From Betaproteobacteria bacterium (GTDB lineage Bacteria > Pseudomonadota > Gammaproteobacteria > Burkholderiales > SG8-41), in NCBI GenBank assembly GCA_947465215.1, contig CANHZX010000007.1, forward strand, positions 1 through 34,824: DNA of 34,824 nucleotides, read 5' to 3'. The position numbers were made by a program, and so were the translations under genes. This document shows positions 8,807-16,600 of the stretch, piece after piece. Below the pieces are notes generated by a model. That model saw only the letters and a program-made list of their open reading frames with translations, searched no databases and was not told where the DNA came from. Position 1 is the stretch's first letter. Each line of letters starts with the position of its first letter.

Positions 8807-10354
8807 TTAACGCCCCTGCACTGCGGCCTTGCGCCCCTCAAACTGCTGGCGGCGCAGTTCAATGAATTCATCCAGCGAAATGCGCCGGTCACCATTGAGG
8901 TCCACTTTGGCGAAATCCCTGGCAATCCCGGGAAAACGGCCTTCAACCTCGGCATGCGACAGATAACCGTCGCCATCTCGATCCGCACCCCGGAAATCCT
9001 CACCGAGCCGCTCCCGTGCACGCTCGGGCACCGACGGCGTCGTATCCGGACGCGACGGACGATCGCGTGAATCCGCCTCGGGTGCCAATTCGCGTGAAGG
9101 ACGCGGGTCAACCGGCTGCACCATGACGACATCCGTGGCCGGCGCGGGAACTCCCGGCGGTGCCGTGGGCACAACCTGCACCTGAACCGGCGGCGGCTGG
9201 CGCATTGACTGCACGACCGGTGCCGGTACGGGCTGCGGCTCAGGCCGGCGCTTGTACCAGGTCACCACAACGACCACACCAATGATCCAGACCATCATCC
9301 AGCCGATACGGCGCCAGGATGATCCGTGATCGGGCTGCACCGGAACGGTTCGAACCGTTGCCGGCCGGGTGGCCGGGGCCGGGGCCGGGGCCGGGGCCGG
9401 GGCCACCACCGTGCGCACGGTAGCTGCAGTTGCAGTAGCCCCTGCAGCACTTGCCGGCTGCGTCATCGTCACTGTGGCCTGCGCATCCAGTGCGGCTTTC
9501 CACTCCGCAACAGTCTGCGGACGCATTTCCGCTTTCACCGACAGTGCCCACTCGATTGCCCGCAGCAGCGGCGCGCTGTAACGGCCCTGCGCCGAGGCAA
9601 GACCTGACTTGACACCGTCGTTCTGCAGGCGGCTCACGGCATCCGGCGGATTGCGGTCGGTGACCACGCGATACAACACGCCGGCCATCGCATAAATATC
9701 CGACCAGGGCCCCTGCTTGCCGTCCGCCGAATACTGCTCCAGCGGCGCGTAACCGGGAGTCAGCACCGCGGTCAGGCTGCGTGTGCCGCCGCCAGTCGCG
9801 CGTGCGGCACCAAAATCGAGCAGCACCGGTGAACCGTTGGCGCGCATAAAAATATTGCTGGGTTTGATATCCCGGTGCAGGAAATTCGCGACATGTACCG
9901 CCGCCAGTCCGTCGAGCAACGGCAGCAGGATGCGTCGCAGCTCCGTTTCCGCGGGTAATGGCGCGCGCTTAAGCAGCTGGCTCAGCGATTCCCCTTCTTC
10001 GTAGTCCATCACCATATAACCGGTGCCGTTGGCTTCGAAGTAGCGGTTGACGCGGACGATATGCGGATGGCTAAAACGGGCCAGCGTGCGCGCCTCGAGA
10101 ATGAACCGTTCGAGGCCCCACTGGTAGTCATACTGGTGATTAGTCGAGACCGGTACTACGCTGCCATCGAGCGCACGCACGGCAAGATCGCCCGGCAGGT
10201 ATTCCTTGATGGCGACGTGCTTTTCCAGGTTGCCGTCCCAGGCGAGATAAGTCATACCGAAACCGCCCACACCCAATACCGATTTCAGCTGATACTCGGC
10301 CAGTGTTGCGCCGGTTTCCAGCGCGTTGCGGTATTCGTTTGATTCAGCCATCAC
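8807..10354 (-). CDS. Membrane-bound Ser/Thr protein kinase with C-terminal EF-hand pair
   Basis: Glycine loop LGVGGFGMTYLAWD, catalytic HRDIKPSNIFMR, DFGAARATGG; one TM segment (WMMVWIIGVVVVVTW); Pro-rich linkers; C-terminal EF-hand loops DRDGDGYLSHAE (8948..8983) and DLNGDRRISLDE (8867..8902). Confidence 0.93.
   Translation of the reverse strand: MMAESNEYRNALETGATLAEYQLKSVLGVGGFGMTYLAWDGNLEKHVAIKEYLPGDLAVRALDGSVVPVSTNHQYDYQWGLERFILEARTLARFSHPHIVRVNRYFEANGTGYMVMDYEEGESLSQLLKRAPLPAETELRRILLPLLDGLAAVHVANFLHRDIKPSNIFMRANGSPVLLDFGAARATGGGTRSLTAVLTPGYAPLEQYSADGKQGPWSDIYAMAGVLYRVVTDRNPPDAVSRLQNDGVKSGLASAQGRYSAPLLRAIEWALSVKAEMRPQTVAEWKAALDAQATVTMTQPASAAGATATAATVRTVVAPAPAPAPAPATRPATVRTVPVQPDHGSSWRRIGWMMVWIIGVVVVVTWYKRRPEPQPVPAPVVQSMRQPPPVQVQVVPTAPPGVPAPATDVVMVQPVDPRPSRELAPEADSRDRPSRPDTTPSVPERARERLGEDFRGADRDGDGYLSHAEVEGRFPGIARDFAKVDLNGDRRISLDEFIELRRQQFEGRKAAVQGR
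9371..9404. repeat. GGCCGG hexanucleotide tandem repeat inside the kinase gene
   Basis: ggccggggccggggccggggccggggccggggcc, about 5.7 units; encodes an (Ala-Pro)n linker on the minus strand. Confidence 0.9.
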
Positions 10355-10376
10355 CTACCCTCCGGCCTGCCGGGAA

Positions 10377-11027
10377 TTATTTGCCCGCCCTCGCCTGCTC
10401 CATCGCCTGCAACAGCACTTCCGGGTCCTGCGCGCCGGAAATGCCGATGGTGCGGTTGATAATGAAAAACGGCACACCTTCGATACCGACCTGCCGCGCT
10501 TCCTGATCGGCGCTGCGGATAATATCGGCATCAGCGTCGCTGTCCAGATAAGCCTGTGTCTCCGCGCGATCCAGTCCGGCCTTCGCGGCGTAATCCGCCA
10601 GCACAGCGCTGTCCGTCAGGTTGGCGCCCTCGATGAAATAAGCGCGGAACAGCGCTTCGGCCATCGCATCCTGAAAACCAAGCTCGCCTGCCCGGTGCAT
10701 CAACCGGTGAACCTTCACGGTATTCGGCTGCACCTTGATCGCGTCGAAATTCATGTCGAGACCAACACTCTTACCGACCAGCGCCACACGTTTATAGCGT
10801 GAGCTGTCGCGCTCGCCGAATTTGCGCAGGATGTAATCCGCTCGCGAAATGCCGGTGGCAGGGAGATCGGGATTCAACTGGAACGGCAACCAGCGCACGG
10901 CCGGTTTGTCCTCATCGGGGTGCAGTTCCGCGAACTGCTGCAGCGCGATTTCCAGCTTGCGCTTACCGATGAAGCACCAGGGTCAAACCGCGTCTGAAAC
11001 GATGTCGATACTGAGGCGCTCTGTCAT
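10377..11027 (-). CDS. FrnE-like DsbA family oxidoreductase; candidate selenoprotein with in-frame TGA at the first active-site Cys (UPWC)
   Basis: Reading from ATG 11027 (RBS AGGAAAATTGAC-ATG): MTERLSIDIVSDAV[TGA]PWCFIGKRKLEIALQQFAELHPDEDKPAVRWLPFQLNPDLPATGISRADYILRKFG...RQVGIEGVPFFIINRTIGISGAQDPEVLLQAMEQARAGK. The TGA is at 10983..10985 (- strand). The ORF track starts only at an internal GTG (10898) and so lacks the active site. Confidence 0.8.
10937..10985 (-). promoter_or_regulatory. Candidate bacterial SECIS region immediately 3' of the TGA
   Basis: Minus-strand TGACCCTGGTGCTTCATCGGTAAGCGCAAGCTGGAAATCGCGCTGCAGC. By eye, AGCGC(a)A/T(c)GCGCT can close a GCTGGAAA loop starting about 26 nt after the TGA; competing hairpins exist. 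Not computed. Confidence 0.4.
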
Positions 11028-11334
11028 GTCAATTTTCCTGATGATTCGGGACTAACCCGGGGGTTGATATCCATAATACCCGAAGCCGGGAGGCTCCTGA
11101 TGCGGGGCTACCGCAATGCAGACCGGGCCTAACCCGCACGCCAGCCTGCAATACATTCCCGTTGTAGTTCACGGCCTGTTCAAGGCAGGTGAAGGACCCC
11201 GTCTCGAGACGCGTTTTCTTGATGATCAAGATAAACTTCCAGTCGTTACACTAGACAAAACGTTCTTGGCCACCAATTCTTCAACAGCATCTGCGTTCAC
11301 AGGGATCGTTGTTCCTTAAATCCCCTCTTAGCAT

Positions 11335-12504
11335 ATGGATTTTATGGGCTACTCTGCTCAAGAGCCGGAACCTGCCCTGATCGGCGAATTTCCTGCCACC
11401 GATGCGGCACTTTCTGCTCGCCTCGAAGCGATCGACCCTGAAGGTTACGCCAGAAGCCGCAATCATCTCGATGGCGCAGTGTCACGACTATCGCCTTATC
11501 TCACTCACGGCTTTATCAGTGTACCCGACGTCGTCACATTCCTACAGGAACGCCACGGACTGCACACGGAGCACAAGTTTATTTTTGAACTGGCCTGGCG
11601 GGAATACTTCCATCATGCATGGACTCGGATCGGCGATGGCATCCTGAGCTCGTTGCGACATCCGCCCGGCAACGGCTACCGCACCGAAATTCCAGAGGAT
11701 CTATTGACAGCAAGCACGGGCGTCAAGGTCATTGATAGTGCAGTTAGAACACTTTACGGGACCGGGTATCTGCACAATCATGCCAGGATGTGGCTGGCCT
11801 CATATGCAGTGCATTTACGCAAGGTCGATTGGCGCATTGGTGCGGACTGGATGTACGGTCACTTGCTGGACGGCGACCTGCCCTGCAACCATTTGTCATG
11901 GCAATGGGTGGCCGGCACGCTCACCGGCAAGCCCTATCTGTTCAATGCCGACAATGTTGAGCGCTTTGCACCGTCAATGGCCAGTAGGCGCAGCGCGATC
12001 GATTGCAGCTACGATGTCCTGCAACACATCGCAGCAAGCGATACGGACGTCGGCCGCGAAGCGCAGCAACCAGAACCGATTGTTCCGCCCCCCCTGCTGC
12101 CGCTTCCTGCCGCCCTGGATCAATCAAGCGCCACAATCCCGGAAAATCGCATCGAGCTGATCCACCCGTGGAACTTGCGATCCCAGACCGGCCACTTGCG
12201 CGTATTGCTGTTGCGTGATTTCCATCAGCGCTGGCCCTGGTCTGCCCGGCGCTGGGCCTTTCTCCAAGACAGGGTCAAATTCAAGGGCTATCAATGCCTT
12301 GCAGCCGATTCCAGTGAAATTCCCCTGTTGCTTTCAGACGTAGAGGCAGATGCATTGGCTGCCGACCACCCGGTCTATGACAAAGCCTTACTCACGGTGT
12401 CCCGGGTCCGGCCCGTGCCCCGTCAGTTCCGCAACCCGGAATCTTTCTGCAGCTCGTTCTCGTCGTTCTGGCACCAGGTCAACAAGGGGCACGGTGCAGC
12501 ATGA
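11335..12504 (+). CDS. Photolyase-type FAD-binding domain protein lacking the usual N-terminal photolyase domain
   Basis: SRLSPYLTHGFISVPDVV, ELAWREYFHHAW, TGYLHNHARMWLASYAVH, HLLDGDLPCNHLSWQWVAGTLTGKPYLFNADNVERFAP are FAD-binding photolyase/cryptochrome motifs starting about 50 aa from the N-terminus; about 120 aa of C-terminal extension. Confidence 0.85.
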   Translation: MDFMGYSAQEPEPALIGEFPATDAALSARLEAIDPEGYARSRNHLDGAVSRLSPYLTHGFISVPDVVTFLQERHGLHTEHKFIFELAWREYFHHAWTRIGDGILSSLRHPPGNGYRTEIPEDLLTASTGVKVIDSAVRTLYGTGYLHNHARMWLASYAVHLRKVDWRIGADWMYGHLLDGDLPCNHLSWQWVAGTLTGKPYLFNADNVERFAPSMASRRSAIDCSYDVLQHIAASDTDVGREAQQPEPIVPPPLLPLPAALDQSSATIPENRIELIHPWNLRSQTGHLRVLLLRDFHQRWPWSARRWAFLQDRVKFKGYQCLAADSSEIPLLLSDVEADALAADHPVYDKALLTVSRVRPVPRQFRNPESFCSSFSSFWHQVNKGHGAA

Positions 12505-14024
12505 GTTGGCAGCCTTACGGCGTGGTCTGGTTCAAACGCGACCTGCGGGTTACCGATCACGCGCCGTTGCACGCTGCCGCGGCGCGAGGTCCTGTGTTGT
12601 GCCTTTATGTAATCGAGCCCGAGCTTTGGCGTCAGCCCGACACCGCTATGCAGCATTACGAATTCATCCTCGAAAGTCTGCGGGATCTCTACGCGGAACT
12701 ACGTCGCATCGGTGGCCGCCTGCATCTGGTGACCGGGGAAGTCGTTGACGTACTGGAACGCCTGTACGCACTGGCGCCTTTTGATGCGTTGTACTCGCAC
12801 GAGGAAACCGGAAACGGCTGGACTTACGCTCGCGATCGCGCAGTGGCCCACTGGTGTCGCGCGAATGGCCTGACTTGGCATGAATTTCCTCAATTTGGCG
12901 TCACGCGCCGACTGCATGACCGTGATCTATGGCATGACATGTGGCAACGTCATCATTTGAAGAAGCCACTGCCCGTACCGCAACTGAAGACAGTGACCTT
13001 GCCGTGGAACGAGCCGCCACCTGTGACAAAGGATCTGTGCCTCAGCCCTCACGATCCGCCCCAGCGCCAGCGGGGCGGACGCCGGTCGGGTCTCAAAGTC
13101 ATGGACAGTTTTCTGTCCGAACGCAGTCGCCATTACAGGGGTGGCATCTCATCTCCGCTCCTGGCGCCGACCGCATGTTCCCGGCTGTCACCCTACCTGG
13201 CATATGGCTGCCTGAGTACCCGCGAGGTAGTTCTGGCAGCAGGCCAAGCGCTGCAGGCTGCTGGAAACCGCCGCCGTGATGGCATTAAAGCATTCCTCAG
13301 CCGCATGCACTGGCACTGCCATTTCATCCAGAAACTTGAAAGCGAACCAGCTATCGAACAGCGAAACATGCACACCGGTTACGATGGGCTGCGAGAAGAG
13401 AACTGGAACCAGGAACATTTCGATGCGCTGGTAACCGGTCGCACTGGCTGGCCGATGGTCGACGCCTGTGTGGCCATGCTGCGGGAAACCGGCTGGATCA
13501 ACTTCCGGATGCGGGCGATGCTGGTATCGGTGGCCGCATATCCACTCTGGCTGCACTGGCGCCCGGTTGGACTGTGGCTCGCACGGCAGTTCCTGGATTA
13601 CGAACCGGGAATCCACTGGAGCCAATTGCAGATGCAGTCGGGCACTACCGGCATTAACCTCCCCCGCGTCTATAACCCAGTTAAGCAGGCACGCGACCAT
13701 GATCCGGCAGGCCGCTTCGTACGCCACTGGCTTCCGTATTTACGCAATGTGCCTGATGTCTGGATATTTGAACCTTGGCGTATGCCCGAGGCACAGCAGG
13801 AACGCTGCGGTCTGCGCGTTGGCGAGGACATCCCTCAGCCTTTGGTCGATCTGGAAACCGCTACCCGCAGCGCCAAGGCACGCTTGCACGCGCTACGCGC
13901 ACAACCTGTAGTCAAAGCCGGTAAAGCAGAAATCATCAAGCGCCATGGATCACGACGGACCGAATGGAGCGGGCGCTCGAGGATTGAAAAATCAGTGCCC
14001 ACACAACGCCAACTGGAGTTTTAG
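12501..14024 (+). CDS. Cryptochrome/deoxyribodipyrimidine photolyase family protein
   Basis: VVWFKRDLRVTDHAPLHAAA N-terminal motif; SRLSPYLAYGCLSTREVV, FLSRMHWHCHFIQKLE, TGWPMVDACVAMLRETGWINFRMRAMLVS, FAD-binding domain; 4-bp overlap (ATGA) with the preceding gene. Confidence 0.9.
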   Translation: MSWQPYGVVWFKRDLRVTDHAPLHAAAARGPVLCLYVIEPELWRQPDTAMQHYEFILESLRDLYAELRRIGGRLHLVTGEVVDVLERLYALAPFDALYSHEETGNGWTYARDRAVAHWCRANGLTWHEFPQFGVTRRLHDRDLWHDMWQRHHLKKPLPVPQLKTVTLPWNEPPPVTKDLCLSPHDPPQRQRGGRRSGLKVMDSFLSERSRHYRGGISSPLLAPTACSRLSPYLAYGCLSTREVVLAAGQALQAAGNRRRDGIKAFLSRMHWHCHFIQKLESEPAIEQRNMHTGYDGLREENWNQEHFDALVTGRTGWPMVDACVAMLRETGWINFRMRAMLVSVAAYPLWLHWRPVGLWLARQFLDYEPGIHWSQLQMQSGTTGINLPRVYNPVKQARDHDPAGRFVRHWLPYLRNVPDVWIFEPWRMPEAQQERCGLRVGEDIPQPLVDLETATRSAKARLHALRAQPVVKAGKAEIIKRHGSRRTEWSGRSRIEKSVPTQRQLEF

Positions 14025-14094
14025 AACAGGCTGCCGCCCCTTAACGCAGGGCCAACAAAGGATTGCGTTCAAAGCAGCAGCACTGACGAGGAAA

Positions 14095-15468
14095 TCAACA
14101 ACGCAGGGCTTTGAGATTTACATGTGTTGACAACAGTCCCGGCACCGATTTCAGGAAGGCGGCGATCTGCTGCTCGCTCCAGCCGCCAAAGGCGCAGTTA
14201 AGACGGCATTTATCCTCGATCTCGGCGCGCGTCAGCGGCTCCTGTGCACCACCGCGGATATGCGGCTGGCGCTCTTCAAACACCCTTCCGTCCTTAAGCG
14301 TCATCCGCACGTGACCGGTATAGGCCTTGGGATAGGGGTTGTTCGGATCAACGACGTATTTCACTTTCGAAGCCAGCGCGAGGATGCGTTCATCACGCAC
14401 GGTCTCTTCGGTAAATGCCGCCAGACCCGCTCCGCCGGTAACAAAGGCAACGGCGATATTGAACGGCGCGCTGAACTTCGCGGCATATTCATTGGCCGGA
14501 CGCTGCTTGGCCGGCAGCGGATCCCACAGCCGGTGCACGTAACCTTCGGCGGTTTCGCACAGCACATCGACCACGTCTTCCGCGGCAAAGCCCTTTTTCG
14601 CCAGACGCAGCGCGCAGTCGGCATAAGGCTGATTCATCGTACCCGTCGCATAGGGCTTGAAGGTGATGCGCGACATGTACCAGTCCTTGCCGAAATCCCG
14701 GGTCAGTACGTCATAGTCGCCGGCCGCGGAACGCGCAAAGGCGTAATAAAGGCCGTGAGTGCCTTCGAATACCGTGCGCGGCCCGAGGAAACCCTGCTGG
14801 CCAAAACGCGCAGCCTGGATGCCGACCTGCGCGGCCCAACCGGCATGCATGCGCTTGGTCCATGCACCTTCAGCGAGATATTCAATGATGCCGCTGGCCA
14901 TGCTGCCGGCGATTCCCAGTGCATCCACGGTCTGCTGTTGGGTCAATTTCATCGTCCGTGCTACCGCCAGCGTCGCCCCCATCGCACCGAGCACCGCCGT
15001 CGGATGGAAACCAGATTTATGGATGGCCTTGGGGATCACCATCGACATCCGGCACAGCATTTCAACGCCGGCGACAAATCCGGCCATTACGTCGCGCCCA
15101 TCGCAGCCGAAACGCTCCGCCGCCGCCAGCACTGCCGGACCGATAACCGTACTCGAATGCACCGGACCGCCTTCGAAGGTATCGTCGAAATCTTCGCCGT
15201 GGGTCGCCGTGCCGTTGATCAGCGCAGCTGCTTCCGCAGAGAAAGTCTGGGTATGGCCGATGGCCGTGCACGGTCCGCCGGCATCTACACCGGCAATCAC
15301 CGCTTTGATGTAATCGGTATTGCGTGCCGCCACACACAGGCCGACCACATCGATCAAAAGTTCTTCGGCGCGCGCGAGCACTTCAACGGGAATGGCATCG
15401 ACAGTCAGTGCCAGGGTTTGTTTGGCCAGCCGCTCGGCGACCGCGACTTCAGGCAGTTTTTCACTCAT
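14095..15468 (-). CDS. MmgE/PrpD family protein
   Basis: 457 aa; INGTATHGEDFDDTFEGGPVHSSTVIGPAVLAAAE, HKSGFHPTAVLGAMGATLAVA, KRMHAGWAAQVGIQAARFGQQGFLGPRTVFEG. Confidence 0.92.
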   Translation of the reverse strand: MSEKLPEVAVAERLAKQTLALTVDAIPVEVLARAEELLIDVVGLCVAARNTDYIKAVIAGVDAGGPCTAIGHTQTFSAEAAALINGTATHGEDFDDTFEGGPVHSSTVIGPAVLAAAERFGCDGRDVMAGFVAGVEMLCRMSMVIPKAIHKSGFHPTAVLGAMGATLAVARTMKLTQQQTVDALGIAGSMASGIIEYLAEGAWTKRMHAGWAAQVGIQAARFGQQGFLGPRTVFEGTHGLYYAFARSAAGDYDVLTRDFGKDWYMSRITFKPYATGTMNQPYADCALRLAKKGFAAEDVVDVLCETAEGYVHRLWDPLPAKQRPANEYAAKFSAPFNIAVAFVTGGAGLAAFTEETVRDERILALASKVKYVVDPNNPYPKAYTGHVRMTLKDGRVFEERQPHIRGGAQEPLTRAEIEDKCRLNCAFGGWSEQQIAAFLKSVPGLLSTHVNLKALRC

Positions 15469-15488
15469 TGTTTCATCCGCTACAGGTC

Positions 15489-15514
15489 AAAAAAACGGGG
15501 GCTTTCACCCCCGT
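15489..15514 (-). terminator. Intrinsic terminator between the TctC-like gene and the MmgE/PrpD gene
   Basis: Minus strand ACGGGGGTGAAAGCCCCCGTTTTTTT: 7-bp GC-rich stem, short loop, 7-T tract. Confidence 0.75.
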
Positions 15515-15558
15515 GTCGGGCTTGACTGCAATCAGCAGCCACGCATTCGCAGGGCCGG

Positions 15559-16533
15559 TCAGCGTACGACCGGGGTGCCCGCTTCTTTCAGGATTTCGCG
15601 CATCTGGTTGGTGAAGGTCTCGAAGAATTTACCGAGCTCAACCGATTTCTGGAAGCCGTCCTCAAACTGCTGCTCTTCCAGATACTTGCGCCAAGTCGGT
15701 GTTTTCACCATGCGCTGGAACAGGTCTTCGTAATAGGCCACGACATCAGGCGACACGCCCGACGGCATCACCACGCCGCGCACCTGCGGCACATTGGGGA
15801 TTTCGTAACCAGCTTCTTTCAGCGTCGGAATATTCGGGTAAGCGGCCAGGCGCTTTTCAGCAACCTGCGCGATCACGCGCATGCCACCGGCTTTGATGTG
15901 CTCGCCGGCTTCCTGCGGCTCAATCACCATCATGTTGACGTGACCGCCCAGCAGCGCAGCAATGCGTTCGCCGCCGCCCGGGAAGGAGATATAGGCCCAG
16001 TTGGCGCCGGTCGATTTCATCAGCAGCTGACGCACGACGTTGTCGCGGCTGGTCTGCGAACCGCCGGACTGCTTCAGCGTACCCGGGGCTTTTTTCGCCG
16101 CTTCGATGAAGTCCTTCATCGTCTTAAACGGCGCATCGGACTTCACTGCCACCACAGCCGGCTCCAGCACCAGCCGCGCCACAGGCTGCATGTCTTTCAG
16201 CGTGAATTTGGCTTCAGCACGCACCAGTGGATTGGTCAGCCAGTTGCCGGTAAAAATGGCGATGGTGTGGGTATCGCCCTTTTTCTCGGCAACATAGGCC
16301 ATTGCGCGCAGGCCGCCACCACCGTCTCGGTTGTTAACCTGGAAACGCACCGGCGCGAGGTTTTCCTTTTCAATCAGCTGGGTCATGAAGCGGGCCAGAA
16401 CGTCGGCACCGCCGCCGGGACCGGTATGCACAACGATTTCAACCGGCTTGGTCGGTTTGAACTGGGCCCAGGCCGGTGCTGCCGCCAGGGCTGCCGCGCA
16501 AGCGGCCAAGATGATAGATGTGCGCAATTTCAT
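15559..16533 (-). CDS. Bug/TctC family tripartite tricarboxylate transporter substrate-binding protein
   Basis: Likely start ATG 16533 with RBS GAGGAGA; signal peptide MKLRTSIILAACAAALAAAPAWAQ; KPVEIVVHTGPGGGADVLARFM, Bug family. Confidence 0.93.
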   Translation of the reverse strand: MKLRTSIILAACAAALAAAPAWAQFKPTKPVEIVVHTGPGGGADVLARFMTQLIEKENLAPVRFQVNNRDGGGGLRAMAYVAEKKGDTHTIAIFTGNWLTNPLVRAEAKFTLKDMQPVARLVLEPAVVAVKSDAPFKTMKDFIEAAKKAPGTLKQSGGSQTSRDNVVRQLLMKSTGANWAYISFPGGGERIAALLGGHVNMMVIEPQEAGEHIKAGGMRVIAQVAEKRLAAYPNIPTLKEAGYEIPNVPQVRGVVMPSGVSPDVVAYYEDLFQRMVKTPTWRKYLEEQQFEDGFQKSVELGKFFETFTNQMREILKEAGTPVVR

Positions 16534-16600
16534 GATCACTTCTCCTCGTAAATTAAACGGCGGTCTCCGCCGTTGAATATTCAGCTGAATTGACAATCGC

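Noticed and set aside
10377-10898. Taking the 173-aa ORF from GTG 10898 as the true FrnE-like gene
   Set aside because: It would remove the conserved N-terminal beta strand and the redox motif; the homologous sequence clearly continues upstream through the TGA to an ATG with RBS.
10983-10985. TGA explained as ordinary pseudogene decay or sequencing error
   Set aside because: Not excluded, but less favoured: it is the only lesion, there is no frameshift, and it falls exactly on the catalytic Cys codon. Kept as the stated alternative for the main finding.
11051-11066. AACCCGGGGGTT hairpin-like element upstream of the FrnE-like gene
   Set aside because: Loop too short or stem only about 4 bp, with no T tract; not convincing as terminator or operator.
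11116-11319. 67-aa plus-strand ORF in the region upstream of the photolyase genes
   Set aside because: Short, no recognisable family, no clear RBS; could be a gene remnant but not supportable.
14260-15525. 421-aa plus-strand ORF opposite the first MmgE/PrpD gene
   Set aside because: Shadow ORF; the minus strand has unambiguous MmgE/PrpD motifs.
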